Of a stretch of 64,000 nt of DNA, positions 16,954 to 25,843 are shown piece after piece. The stretch comes from JAICMB01 sp035295125 (GTDB lineage Bacteria > Acidobacteriota > Terriglobia > Bryobacterales > Bryobacteraceae). Position 1 is the first letter of the stretch. Each line of letters begins with the position of its first letter. The translations under genes and the position numbers were made by a program. Under the pieces are notes generated by a model, which saw only the letters and a list, made by a program, of their open reading frames with translations, made no database searches and was not told the origin of the DNA. The stretch is taken from NCBI GenBank assembly GCA_035295125.1, contig DATGJP010000080.1, positions 241,511 through 305,510 of the forward strand. Reading direction: 5' to 3'.

Positions 16954-19900
16954 TTGCGGTTGTGCCGGAAGATGACGATGTTTCCGGCACACCGCCTTCC
17001 GTAAGTTCAACCTTCACCGTGAAATGGAATGAACTCCCCACGCCCGGACGGCTGGTGAGCCACATCCTGCCACCCATCATTTGAGCGAGCTGCGATGAAA
17101 TGGTCAGCCCGAGACCGGTGCCTCCATGCCGGCGAGTAATCGAACCGTCGGCCTGGCAGAAGGGCTCAAAAATCAGCCGCTGCTTGGATTCTTCGATTCC
17201 GATGCCGGTGTCGCGTACCGTGAACTGCAAAACCGCAGCGCCTTCTTCCGTCGCTATCTTCGACACGTGCACTGAGACTTCTCCGCGTTCGGTGAATTTG
17301 ATGGCGTTTCCCAGCAGGTTCACCAGAACCTGCTGGAGGCGGACCGCGTCGCCGACAATACTATCGGGAACGTCGGCGCTGGCCTGCCACCGGAGCCCAA
17401 GTTGCTTGTCGCGCGCGGCGGGCTCCATCATACGGAGAATGCTTCGCAACAGGTCGCGAAGCACAAACGGCGTACGCTCGATGTGCAGCTTGCCGGCTTC
17501 TATCTTGGAAAAATCGAGAATGTCATTCAGAATTCGCAGCAGCGTGTCGGCGGACGTCTTCACCAGGCCTAGACATTCTTTCTGTTCACCCGAGAGATCG
17601 GTCTCCAGTACGAAATCGGTCATTCCAATGATTCCGTTCATCGGAGTTCGGATTTCGTGGCTCATATTCGCAAGAAACTCGCTTTTGAGCCGTGTGGCCT
17701 CCCGAGCCTGGTGATATAGCCATTCCGACTCCTGCTTTTGGCGCTCCAGCCGCTGATTCTCCGCCAGGATGCGTTCACGCTCCTCGAGCATGTGCCGCTC
17801 GCGCCACCGCCAGAGCTCGTAGAGCAGCAGGCACAACATCAGAATGCCCGCACTCTCCGACCACCAGGTACGCCACCACGGCGGCAGGATCGTGAAATGC
17901 AGAGTCGCCGGCGCGGGACTCCACTCGCCGTCGACGTTGCGGGCCGACACCTCAAACGTATACTGACCGGGTGGAAGCGCCGGGTAGCGGGCCTGATGCT
18001 GGTCCGTCTCGATCCAGTGTTTCTCCAACCCCGTGAGACGATATCTAAACCGAATTCCGGGCTCCTGGTCGAAGCTCAGGCTGGAGAATTCCACCTCGAA
18101 TGTCCGATCGGCATAAGGAACAACAATGTCACGGGTGGCCCGATGGTCCTGCTTCCCCAATCGCACGGAGCGAAAGCCCGGTGTGATGGGTGGCGCGTCC
18201 GGAAGTGAAGACTCAAGTGGCGCACGGTAATGGTTGACACCCATGCTCGTGCCGAGCCACACGCCTCCATCTTCATCCGCGAAGAACGAGTTGGCATCGC
18301 AGTCGTCCCAAATCATGCCGCTCGTGCTATCGAAATGACGCCATAAACGCCCGTCGGAAACATCCACGCCGTTATCGGTTCCATACCAGAACCAGCCGCG
18401 GCGGTCGAATCCCATAAAGAGGTTCATCTTGCCTTGTGCCGCCGATCCGGCATGCGGCTGGTCGATATGCACGCCGGCCGAGTCAATCCGAATGCGCGAG
18501 TACCCTGGCCCATAACGATAACCCGCCCAGATGGAACCGTCCGGCGCCTCGATGATATTGCCGACCGCGTTTCGCAGCAGGCCGTCGCGCGTCGTATAGC
18601 GCTTCCAAACGCCGTTCTTCAGGTGTCCCACACCGCCAGCTCCTCCCACCCAAAGCGACCCGTCTTTCGCGGCATACAGGGAAAAAATCAGCTCATTCCG
18701 ATCGCCTCCCGGGATCAACTCGCGCTCGAAGTGAAGGTGCGGAGTCTTAACGCTGTGATACAGACCCGCCCCGCTGCCGGCCCAGACCCCCCCTTGAGAA
18801 TCCAGCGCCACCGAACCGATCGAATCGTTCTCGAAGCCCGCTTTCATCCCGTACTTCTGCATGGCGCCCGATCGCGGATCGATGTGTACCAGGCCTCCGG
18901 GGACCATACCGGCCCATAGTGTGCCATCGGACGAAGTGGCGAGCGTGTAGACATTCATGCCCGCCACGGGTTGGAACGAGTCGAAGCGGCCCGCGGCGCG
19001 ATTAAAGTGACTCAGTCCGCTGGCGGTGCTGACCCAGAGGTCGCCGGCCGTATCGCGCTTCATCGTCCAGGCTTCGTCTCCGCTCAACCCCTCCGCTCCG
19101 GTCCACGCTTCCCAGTTCGGATAGCCGAGCCAGCGGACCAACCCTGACCCGGTCAGTCCCAGCCAAACGGAACCGTCGCGGTCTTCGAGAAAACAGTCCA
19201 CGAAATCGGAGGGAAGTCCCCGGGCTTTCCCGATTACATCCCAGCCGTGCGGCCCTTGACGGGCGAGACCCTTTACGGTGGGTATGAAGATATTGCCGCT
19301 ATGATCCATGGCCACGGTGCCATTGAAGGAGGCTGGCGGCAACCCGTTGTCCATGGGAACGAAACTTTGCGCGCCGTGCCGCAGCACGATGAGCCGCGTG
19401 ACACTGCGCGCCCACGTGTCCCCTTTTGCATCAGTGAGGAACGCGTCCCAGCGGTCTTCCGGAATGCCCATGCCGGATAGAAGATGCGGTTCTCCATTCT
19501 GCAATTGACAGATGGAGCGCCCGCAGCCGAACCAGACAACACCATCGGGAGCTACATAAACACTCCAGGTCTGCGGATTCGGGTTAGAAGCGGTGCTCAC
19601 CTTGCGGAAGGTTGCCGAAGGATCGGACGCATTACCGATGAGCAACCCATCCAGTGTCGCGACGTAGACGGCGCCGCGCGAATCCGAGGCAATCCCTGAA
19701 ACGGACCGGATTTCTACTTTGCCGGTGCGCGCCGGAGTGAAATGATCGCCATCGAAACGTGACAGGCCGGAACGGGTGGCCACCCAAACGCCTCCCTGCC
19801 GATCCTCGTGCAGGGATTCGATGCGGACGTTGCCCATGTCCGACTCCGCGCCGATACTCTCGAAGTTGTGGCCGTCGTAACGGAACAGACCCTGTTCAGT

Positions 19901-20059
19901 GCCTACCCAAAGGAGTCCGTCGCGCGATTGCAGAAGGGCCTCGACGACCAGATCGCGCAGACCTGCGGCGTGCCCATAACTCTGGAAGCTGTAGCGCTGC
20001 CCGTACGCTTCCATCGATGCCAACAGGATGACTGCCGGCAAATAATGACATCGACGCAC
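16934..20059 (-). CDS. Propeller-type sensor histidine kinase (regulator propellers, Y_Y_Y, HisKA, HATPase)
   Basis: A 1041-residue membrane sensor kinase. A signal peptide (residues 1-20) is followed by about a dozen regulator-propeller blades (DGLLWVGTEQGLFRYDG and similar) to about residue 620, then a Y_Y_Y domain (FEVEFSSLSFDQEPGIRFRY) and one membrane helix (SAGILMLCLLLYELW). A coiled coil leads to HisKA with FLANMSHEIRTPMNGIIG (phosphorylated His about 801) and to the ATPase domain with NLLGNAIKF, DTGIGI and GGTGLGL. There is no receiver domain, unlike many family members, and no response regulator lies nearby. The periplasmic propellers usually sense glycans or their breakdown products; the ligand here is unknown. 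Its end overlaps the slipin gene by 20 bases (convergent). Confidence 0.93.
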   Translation of the reverse strand: MRRCHYLPAVILLASMEAYGQRYSFQSYGHAAGLRDLVVEALLQSRDGLLWVGTEQGLFRYDGHNFESIGAESDMGNVRIESLHEDRQGGVWVATRSGLSRFDGDHFTPARTGKVEIRSVSGIASDSRGAVYVATLDGLLIGNASDPSATFRKVSTASNPNPQTWSVYVAPDGVVWFGCGRSICQLQNGEPHLLSGMGIPEDRWDAFLTDAKGDTWARSVTRLIVLRHGAQSFVPMDNGLPPASFNGTVAMDHSGNIFIPTVKGLARQGPHGWDVIGKARGLPSDFVDCFLEDRDGSVWLGLTGSGLVRWLGYPNWEAWTGAEGLSGDEAWTMKRDTAGDLWVSTASGLSHFNRAAGRFDSFQPVAGMNVYTLATSSDGTLWAGMVPGGLVHIDPRSGAMQKYGMKAGFENDSIGSVALDSQGGVWAGSGAGLYHSVKTPHLHFERELIPGGDRNELIFSLYAAKDGSLWVGGAGGVGHLKNGVWKRYTTRDGLLRNAVGNIIEAPDGSIWAGYRYGPGYSRIRIDSAGVHIDQPHAGSAAQGKMNLFMGFDRRGWFWYGTDNGVDVSDGRLWRHFDSTSGMIWDDCDANSFFADEDGGVWLGTSMGVNHYRAPLESSLPDAPPITPGFRSVRLGKQDHRATRDIVVPYADRTFEVEFSSLSFDQEPGIRFRYRLTGLEKHWIETDQHQARYPALPPGQYTFEVSARNVDGEWSPAPATLHFTILPPWWRTWWSESAGILMLCLLLYELWRWRERHMLEERERILAENQRLERQKQESEWLYHQAREATRLKSEFLANMSHEIRTPMNGIIGMTDFVLETDLSGEQKECLGLVKTSADTLLRILNDILDFSKIEAGKLHIERTPFVLRDLLRSILRMMEPAARDKQLGLRWQASADVPDSIVGDAVRLQQVLVNLLGNAIKFTERGEVSVHVSKIATEEGAAVLQFTVRDTGIGIEESKQRLIFEPFCQADGSITRRHGGTGLGLTISSQLAQMMGGRMWLTSRPGVGSSFHFTVKVELTEGGVPETSSSSGTTATTPAAV

Positions 20060-20117
20060 CTGCTCGGTTTATCGACGGCGGGCGGCCTTTACACAATAGG
20101 ACCAGGGAACAATTAGT

Positions 20118-20136
20118 ACTCCTATTAAATAGGAGT
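20118..20136. repeat. Perfect 19-base palindrome at the end of the EVE gene
   Basis: ACTCCTATT (20118-20126), one central base and AATAGGAGT (20128-20136) are exactly complementary. It covers the stop codon of the EVE gene and lies about 60 bases upstream of the histidine-kinase start on the same strand. It could be an operator for the kinase gene or a weak hairpin; the minus strand shows no T-run after it. Confidence 0.5.
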
Positions 20137-20526
20137 TTTCTTACGCATCCAGGTCACGAAATTTTCAGGCGCTTCCATGGTAGAAAGACGGCCTTGCCGC
20201 ACCAGCGCCCAGTCGTCGAAAAGCTTGGATTGTTTGATCTCGGCCAGGGTGACAGGCGGATCGATCCTGCTTACGAATTCCAGGTCGACGATGGCGCTCT
20301 TCGCCTGTTTCGGATCTTGCCTCGGCTCCGTCAAAACCCGCGCCAAACCAACCACTGCGGATTGCCCACCACTATGATAAATAAAGACTTTGTCGCCAGG
20401 ACGCATCTCTTTGATGGCGCGCACTGCCTGCGGATTTGTCACGCCGTCCCAACTCGTCTTTTTATCTCGGGCGAGATCGTCGATGGAGTAGGTTCCCGGT
20501 TCTGTCTTAGCAAGAAAGTACTTCAT
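20125..20526 (-). CDS. EVE-domain protein (PUA-like fold)
   Basis: A 133-residue protein made of a single EVE domain. It starts MKYFLAKTEPGTYSIDDL and contains TSWDGVTNPQAVRAIKEM, GDKVFIYHSG, VVGLARV and the C-terminal LVRQGRLSTMEA, all typical of the family. The fold is related to PUA and YTH domains, and members bind modified bases in DNA or RNA. Length is normal for stand-alone EVE proteins. It lies upstream of and co-directional with the sensor kinase, and divergent from the polysaccharide operon. Its role in this genome is not evident. Confidence 0.93.
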   Translation of the reverse strand: MKYFLAKTEPGTYSIDDLARDKKTSWDGVTNPQAVRAIKEMRPGDKVFIYHSGGQSAVVGLARVLTEPRQDPKQAKSAIVDLEFVSRIDPPVTLAEIKQSKLFDDWALVRQGRLSTMEAPENFVTWMRKKTPI

Positions 20527-20674
20527 AAGTATGTAGCTAGTGGTACCTTCAGCCGAATCTCCAAATGAGGAAGAAGTGTCAAGCTAAAGCATGGGCAGCA
20601 CTAGTCTGAGGAGCTGTCGCTTGCCGTACCAGTGTACAATGGAATCAAGTCGTCAAGGGAAAAACTCCCCTAAT

Positions 20675-21337
20675 ATGTACCGGGCGAAGTTCGGCGTGTT
20701 CCTGTGGGGATGCGCTGTTTCTCTAGGTTGCATTAGCTTCGCGTTCGCTCAGAAGCCGCTCCCAAATGTGGGGCCGCCCGTTGATAAACCGGCGGCAATT
20801 CGTGAGCCGAATTTCGCCCCAAAATCCAGCGCGACGCCCGAGGGAATTGGCCAACCCATCGATCCCAACAAATACCTCATCGGCGCCGAGGATCTCCTGT
20901 TCATCCAGGTTTGGCGCGAGGTGGATTTCACCCGGCCCGCCGCCGTTCGTCCCGACGGTAAAATCACCATGCCGCTCATTGGCGACGTGCAAGCCGGCGG
21001 CCTCACACCCCAGCAACTTACCCAGGTTTTGGTCGAGAAACTGGGTTCCGTGCTCACCCATCCCGAGGTTACGGTCACGGTCAGCGAGGTTCGCAGCAAA
21101 AAATACTACATTGACGGAGAGGTGAACCATCCCGGCTTCTTCCCTTTGGTCACTCCCACCCGCGTGCTCGAAGCGCTGAGCAACGCCGGCGGTTTTCGTG
21201 ATTTCGCCAATACCAAGCGCATCAAGATCCTGCGTGGAGACCAGGTGTTCAACTTCAATTACAACGATGTCAGCAAAGGCAAGCACATGGAGCAGAACAT
21301 CTTCATCGAAAATGGGGATCACATCATTGTTAAGTAA
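20675..21337 (+). CDS. Polysaccharide biosynthesis/export protein (Wza-like)
   Basis: A 220-residue outer-membrane-type export protein. ATG 20675 begins a signal peptide ending SFAFAQ; an in-frame ATG at 20639 is the alternative. After a proline-rich linker comes the Poly_export domain (YLIGAEDLLFIQVWREVDF, AVRPDGKITMPLIGDVQAGG, ADP-like turn with LTHPEVTVTV), then a SLBB domain (KYYIDGEVNHPGFFPL, and ALSNAGGFRDFAN). It is shorter than Wza because it lacks the C-terminal helix that forms the outer-membrane barrel. It heads an operon with the Wzz-like and BY-kinase genes, so it probably exports a capsule or exopolysaccharide. Confidence 0.92.
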   Translation: MYRAKFGVFLWGCAVSLGCISFAFAQKPLPNVGPPVDKPAAIREPNFAPKSSATPEGIGQPIDPNKYLIGAEDLLFIQVWREVDFTRPAAVRPDGKITMPLIGDVQAGGLTPQQLTQVLVEKLGSVLTHPEVTVTVSEVRSKKYYIDGEVNHPGFFPLVTPTRVLEALSNAGGFRDFANTKRIKILRGDQVFNFNYNDVSKGKHMEQNIFIENGDHIIVK

Positions 21338-21374
21338 GATCGGTTGCGCAGGTTTCAGCCCGTCGGCGAAGAGC

Positions 21375-21448
21375 GTGGAAGGGTGTAGCAGGAGGTTTCG
21401 CGTGCCTTTAGACCCTACCGAGGATGCACCGGCGGTTTCGCATGCCCG
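21375..21448. repeat. Dispersed palindromic repeat, double copy
   Basis: TGGAAGGGTGTAGCAGGAGG opens the element, followed by TTTCGCGTGCCTTTAGACCC and then a second core CCGGCGGTTTCGCATGCCCGG at 21429-21449. It lies between the first two export genes, whose spacing (209 bases) is otherwise empty. Confidence 0.7.
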
Positions 21449-21546
21449 GTATTGCTCTGCGGCGCTACCACCATTCCATACGCTGTCGAAAATAGAGTTT
21501 CCGACCATGCCTTTGGATCTCGGCACAATCGGCAGGAGCTTCTAGC

Positions 21547-23205
21547 ATGGCGCCGCAAGACGCGCTCAGCGTGGTCCGCAGATCCCTCGACATCGAGGAC
21601 TATATTGGGATCGTTCGACGCCACAAGGCCTGGATTTTCGGTCCCACGTTTGCCGGCCTCGTAATCTCGGTGGTAGTGGCTTTCCTGTGGCCCGACACCT
21701 ACATGTCGACGGCCAGAATCCGCGTCGTGCCGCCACAGGTGCCCGAAGCGTACGTGCCCCCGAACATCACCACGGATATGCAGGCGCGCGTGAATGGGCT
21801 GACCCAGGTCATCCTCAACCGCGCCTCCCTGACTACACTCATCAACAAATACCAGCTCTACAAGAAGGAGCTGACTCGTGTGCCGATGGATGACGTGGTC
21901 GAAAACATGCGGAAGAGCGACATTCACCTCGGCGCGGTGGAGAACTTCGCCCAATCCGTAGGAGGTCCGCAGCGCGTCCCCGCTTTCGTCATTGGTTTCT
22001 CGTACAGCAACCGCTTCATCGCTCAGAAAGTAACCGAAGAGCTGGCGGCGAGTTTCATCACCGAGAGCATGCGCGAGCAGGAGCAGCAATCGCTCGGCAC
22101 AACCGATTTTCTTAAGACGCAGTTGGACGATGCCAAACACCGTCTCGACGATGCGGAGCAGCAACTGCAGGCCTTCCGAACTCATAACCTGGGGCACCTG
22201 CCCGATCAGATTCAGTCCAACTATTCGCAAATCAACGCGATTCAGGCCCAGATGATCAACGTGGATTCACAAATGGGCCGCGCTCAGCAGGAAAAGATGC
22301 AGCTCGAAGGCGAGCTGCGCATCCAGAGACAGCAGCTCAGCACACTGAAGGATCCTAATGCCGACCCGGTGATGATTGAGCAGCGCAATGACAAGCTTTT
22401 GCAAAAGGACCGCGAAATCCAGTACGTGGAGACGCAGCTTGCAGCTTTGCGGGAGCGCTATCGCGAAACCTACCCCGATGTTCAGAACGCCGTGAATCAG
22501 CTTGCCGCGCTGAAGAAACAGCGCGAAGAGATTGTCAAGGAAGCCGCCAACAGGAAACCGGACTCTCCGCACGCTTTGCCGCCCAACCCCGTCTACGAAC
22601 GGGATCGCCGCACACTGGAAGCGAACACTCAGCGTCTGGAGAGCGCCATCCAGGCCAAGGACATGGAGATCGGGACTCTCAAGAAGGAATCGGCGCAACT
22701 CACCGAAAGCCTGAAATCGTACCAGGTGCGCCTGGAGGGAACCCCTCTGGGCGAAAAGGAATATTCCCAACTGGTGGCGGATGCGCAGCTGGCCCGCGCC
22801 CAATATGAGTTGGCGGACAAGAAGGCCAGCCAGTCGAAGGAAGCCAGTTCACTGATGAGCCGCCAGCAGGGCGAGCGCCTCACCATCCTGGATCCTGCCA
22901 ACGTGCCGCAAACCCACACCGAACCCAAGCGTCCGTTCATCGTATCGGTTGGCGCGGGTCTGGGTGTGCTGTTGGGGCTGGTACTCGCGGGCATCCGGGA
23001 AGTGAAAGACACCTCGCTTAAGAATCTCAAGGACGTTCGCGCTTACACGCAGCTTCCGATCCTGGGCAGCATTCCACTGCTGGAGAACGACCTGGTGGTG
23101 CGGCGGCGCCGCCGGCTTTCCTGGTTAGCCTGGGCAACCGCCTGCCTGGTAGGCATCATGATCATGTCGAGTTCGGTCGCCTACTACTACATGACCAAGT
23201 CATAA
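21547..23205 (+). CDS. Wzz/GumC-type polysaccharide chain-length regulator
   Basis: A 552-residue inner-membrane co-polymerase. The N-terminal Wzz domain starts LDIEDYIGIVRRHKAWIFG with membrane segment 1 at about residues 28-47. A long periplasmic coiled coil runs from about 180 to 430 (for example KTQLDDAKHRLDDAEQQLQ). The proline-rich second membrane helix is about 455-478 (PKRPFIVSVGAGLGVLLGL). A further C-terminal helix (about 527-548) is unusual but seen in some GumC-like proteins. There is no fused kinase domain; the separate BY-kinase starts 23 bases downstream, so the two should act together to set chain length. Confidence 0.92.
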   Translation: MAPQDALSVVRRSLDIEDYIGIVRRHKAWIFGPTFAGLVISVVVAFLWPDTYMSTARIRVVPPQVPEAYVPPNITTDMQARVNGLTQVILNRASLTTLINKYQLYKKELTRVPMDDVVENMRKSDIHLGAVENFAQSVGGPQRVPAFVIGFSYSNRFIAQKVTEELAASFITESMREQEQQSLGTTDFLKTQLDDAKHRLDDAEQQLQAFRTHNLGHLPDQIQSNYSQINAIQAQMINVDSQMGRAQQEKMQLEGELRIQRQQLSTLKDPNADPVMIEQRNDKLLQKDREIQYVETQLAALRERYRETYPDVQNAVNQLAALKKQREEIVKEAANRKPDSPHALPPNPVYERDRRTLEANTQRLESAIQAKDMEIGTLKKESAQLTESLKSYQVRLEGTPLGEKEYSQLVADAQLARAQYELADKKASQSKEASSLMSRQQGERLTILDPANVPQTHTEPKRPFIVSVGAGLGVLLGLVLAGIREVKDTSLKNLKDVRAYTQLPILGSIPLLENDLVVRRRRRLSWLAWATACLVGIMIMSSSVAYYYMTKS

Positions 23206-23228
23206 CGCGACTGCGAGGATAAATTGGA

Positions 23229-24134
23229 ATGAGCAGAGTTCACGACGCGTTACGCAAAGCCGAGCAGTCCGGGGGACTTCCGAACGCTCCCCGCGATGCA
23301 CGCCCACCAGTTCGACCCGCCGGCACAATTCTTAATGGCGCGGGTGCATCGGCTCCCCCGGCGCAGGATCCGAACTCGCTCAGCGGCCTCATCGATCGCA
23401 TTCCTGTAATCAAGTACAACCCCTCACGGGAAGCGCTGGTGATCGATGCGACGCGGCCGGAAGAAGCCCCCACGGAAGAGTTCCGGTCTTTGCGTACCCG
23501 TCTGAACCATTTGCAAACGCTGCAGCCGATTCATACTACCGTGGTCACCAGCCCGTCCCCCGCGGAAGGCAAATCGTTCGCGGCCATGAATCTCGCCATG
23601 GCGCAGGCGCAACTTGCGGGAAACTACACGCTCTTGTGCGATTTCGATCTTCGCCGGCCCATCGTCCATAACATGCTGCGCACCGAGCGGAGCCCGGGAA
23701 TCACGGACTTCCTTACGGGCAAGGTACAGCTTCACGATGCCATTCGGAGAGTCGCCGGCACGAACCTGTTCATCATGCCTGCCGGAGAAGCCGTAATCAA
23801 TCCCTTGGAACTGCTGAACCTCAAAGAGGTGAAGCACATGCTCGACCGGCTTCCGAGTGTCTTCAATTGGGTGATTCTCGACAGCCCGCCTCTGCTGTTT
23901 GCAGCCGATGCGAACCTGCTGTCTACGCTTTGCCATGGCACGATTCTCGTCGTGCGCATTGGTTCGACCACCATCGATTCCGTTACGCGAGCGATGCAGT
24001 CGCTCTGCCAGAACAATGTCCTGGGAATCGTCGTGAATGGGGCGCGCCGCGGGGAGCTTTACAGCAAATACATCTACTACCAGTCCTACTACTCGCCGAA
24101 GGATGGGTCCAAGGGCGAAGAGCCCGCAGAATAA
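23229..24134 (+). CDS. CpsD/CapB-type bacterial tyrosine kinase
   Basis: A 301-residue cytoplasmic BY-kinase. It has a Walker A variant (SPSPAEGKS, Lys about 115), a Walker A' (LLCDFDLRRP, Asp about 138 and 140) and a Walker B (WVILDSPPLL, Asp about 218). The N-terminus MSRVHDALRKAEQ is typical of the exopolysaccharide-associated subgroup, and EEFRSLRTRL precedes the nucleotide site. The C-terminus carries a tyrosine cluster (YSKYIYYQSYYSP) that would be the autophosphorylation target. It probably phosphorylates itself and cycles with the adjacent Wzz-like protein to drive polymer export. It is the last gene of the operon. Confidence 0.93.
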   Translation: MSRVHDALRKAEQSGGLPNAPRDARPPVRPAGTILNGAGASAPPAQDPNSLSGLIDRIPVIKYNPSREALVIDATRPEEAPTEEFRSLRTRLNHLQTLQPIHTTVVTSPSPAEGKSFAAMNLAMAQAQLAGNYTLLCDFDLRRPIVHNMLRTERSPGITDFLTGKVQLHDAIRRVAGTNLFIMPAGEAVINPLELLNLKEVKHMLDRLPSVFNWVILDSPPLLFAADANLLSTLCHGTILVVRIGSTTIDSVTRAMQSLCQNNVLGIVVNGARRGELYSKYIYYQSYYSPKDGSKGEEPAE

Positions 24135-24161
24135 GCTTGGAGAATACGGCGAGTTTGAGGG

Positions 24162-24207
24162 AGCCTGTAATGCAGGCTGTTAGCCTGCGGCGGATTGTTA
24201 ACCCGCC
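24162..24207. repeat. Nested hairpins downstream of the export operon
   Basis: AGCCTG (24162-24167) pairs with CAGGCT (24173-24178); GCAGGCT (24172-24178) can instead pair with AGCCTGC (24182-24188); GGCGG (24189-24193) pairs with CCGCC (24203-24207). Alternative pairing in a 46-base stretch could end transcription, but no T-run follows. Confidence 0.5.
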
Positions 24208-24329
24208 TTCCCCGTAGCTCTGAAAAAGCGCCGACCAGCGCCGGGCGTCAGTCGGCCTTTGCATCTCACCCGGAATCCACTTTTTCGTGGACTTAAGGTC
24301 CCCCAGCAACAGGTAGAAATAAGGGAGGC

Positions 24330-24379
24330 TTGACAGAGATGCCAGAGTTTCGGATATTATGTAGACCGACCGGTCGGTC
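24330..24379 (+). promoter_or_regulatory. Promoter with TetR-type operator for the secreted hydrolase
   Basis: TTGACA (24330-24335) is a perfect -35 box. TATTAT (24355-24360, spacer 19) or GATATT (24353-24358, spacer 17) serves as -10. Immediately after comes a perfect 16-base palindrome GACCGACCGGTCGGTC (24364-24379), placed over the expected transcription start. ACCGACCGGTCGGT-type palindromes are characteristic operators of TetR-family repressors. The hydrolase start codon is 29 bases further on, with AAGGAG at 24394-24399. No TetR gene is present in the window. Confidence 0.75.
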
Positions 24380-24408
24380 GCATTTTATCCGCCAAGGAGC
24401 ATTCCCCG

Positions 24409-25464
24409 ATGAAACAAGCACGTCGCTGGCTCCCCCTACTTCCCCTGTTTGGAGCAGCGTTGATCTTCGCCGCCGCACGCGGCGCGCGAGCCGAGTCTGT
24501 CACCCTGGGTGGCGCGCCTTGCACACCCGTCCTGCACTGCCCTGATAAAGATTGCCCCTCTGATCGCGTGATCAACCAGGGTCCGGTGGTCGAGATGAAA
24601 ACCCGCCGCACCTACTTCCTCGATTATCCATGCGATTTGCAGCCGGACGAAAAAATCACGTTCGTTCTCAGCCTGCACGGCGCCGGTTCCTACGGAAACT
24701 GGCAACGCAATTACTTCCCCATCATGGACTATAAGGATAAGTACCGGCTGGTGATCGCGACGCCGAATTCCCCGACCCACGTGTGGTCGAACGCCGACGA
24801 CGAGTACTTGCAGAACATTGTAAACACTGTGCTGGAGCAGATCGGGAAGCAGAATGTTAAGGCCTTCTGGCTGGTAGGACACTCGCAGGGCGGCATGACT
24901 TCGAACCGCATCATCCGTACCGATTTCTTCAAGGATCGCGTGGATGGGTGGCTGAGCTTGTCGGGCGGCCGTTTGGGCGGCAATCCGGGTCGCGCGGCGA
25001 GTTTCGGTCCTCCCCGGGCGCCGGCGGCCGGTACGGCTTCAGCGACCACATCGGGACTGGCTGCCGCCATGGCGGCTTTGCGCGAGCCGCCCTCGGGCGA
25101 CTTCTCCTTTATCTACGAAACAGGCCGGCGCGAGATGGACGACAAGGGCATGCCCGAAACCTCGGCGTGGGCGGCGAAATACGGATGCGGCACGCGGTTG
25201 GCTGCGCGCGAGGTTGTGGACACGAAGCCTGGATACGTTTACGACGGTACGCGCCAGAATCCCCCGAATCCCTCGTGGGGTTTGCTGCCGGCCCCTGGTA
25301 AAGCAGAGATTTACGAATATCCGGACTGCAAGGATGGGCGGGTGGTTGCAGACGTCACACGGATCGATAAGGGGCACACCGAGGGGCTGGAGCCGAAGAT
25401 TACCGAGGAACTCGTGAAACTGATGGTTTCCGCAAAGGGTGGAAAGATTTCCGGAAGCCGTTAA
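24409..25464 (+). CDS. Secreted alpha/beta hydrolase (PHB-depolymerase / esterase-like)
   Basis: A 351-residue exported protein with a signal peptide (residues 1-28, ending ARGARA). The alpha/beta hydrolase core has FVLSLHGAGSYGNW (oxyanion region) and the nucleophile elbow GHSQGG (Ser159). RTYFLDYPCDLQPDEKI before the core and the cysteine-rich N-terminus (APCTPVLHCPDKDCPSD) resemble LpqC/polyhydroxybutyrate-depolymerase-like esterases. The catalytic His is probably in DKGHTEGLEP near the C-terminus. Expression is probably controlled by a TetR-type repressor through the palindrome at its promoter. Substrate unknown. Confidence 0.87.
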   Translation: MKQARRWLPLLPLFGAALIFAAARGARAESVTLGGAPCTPVLHCPDKDCPSDRVINQGPVVEMKTRRTYFLDYPCDLQPDEKITFVLSLHGAGSYGNWQRNYFPIMDYKDKYRLVIATPNSPTHVWSNADDEYLQNIVNTVLEQIGKQNVKAFWLVGHSQGGMTSNRIIRTDFFKDRVDGWLSLSGGRLGGNPGRAASFGPPRAPAAGTASATTSGLAAAMAALREPPSGDFSFIYETGRREMDDKGMPETSAWAAKYGCGTRLAAREVVDTKPGYVYDGTRQNPPNPSWGLLPAPGKAEIYEYPDCKDGRVVADVTRIDKGHTEGLEPKITEELVKLMVSAKGGKISGSR

Positions 25465-25784
25465 CGAGCGTTGCGGAGATCCTGCGTGTTCGTTTCGCAC
25501 GGCGGCGCAGGTCCGCCGGTTTGCGGGATGGTGGCGTTCTTGGGCGCCGGAACCACAAGCATGGTGAAGCGTTCAGGATGATCGACCCGCATCTCGCGGA
25601 GCGGCACCGAACAGACCGTGCTCGGCGGTACCACCCCGTTCTCAACTCGAGCAGTGATGAGTCCGGTAGGCGCTGTTTCACCGTGTGCGATGCGGGATAG
25701 AGCGCTCCGCATTGCGGGAGGCAGCTTCTGCTGGGCGGCGAGGCAGCTCATTACAAGAGCCAGGCAAACCGCGGCGCGTTTCAT
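25461..25784 (-). CDS. Small secreted protein of unknown function
   Basis: A 107-residue protein with a signal peptide (MKRAAVCLALVMSCLAAQ) and a proline-rich body. It overlaps the end of the convergent hydrolase gene by four bases. It has three cysteines. I recognise no family. Support comes from the clear leader and the lack of a competing frame. Confidence 0.6.
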   Translation of the reverse strand: MKRAAVCLALVMSCLAAQQKLPPAMRSALSRIAHGETAPTGLITARVENGVVPPSTVCSVPLREMRVDHPERFTMLVVPAPKNATIPQTGGPAPPCETNTQDLRNAR

Positions 25785-25843
25785 ACGACCATATTATATA
25801 AGCCCTTTAATGGCTCGCGTCGAGATGAGACATGATGGAATAC

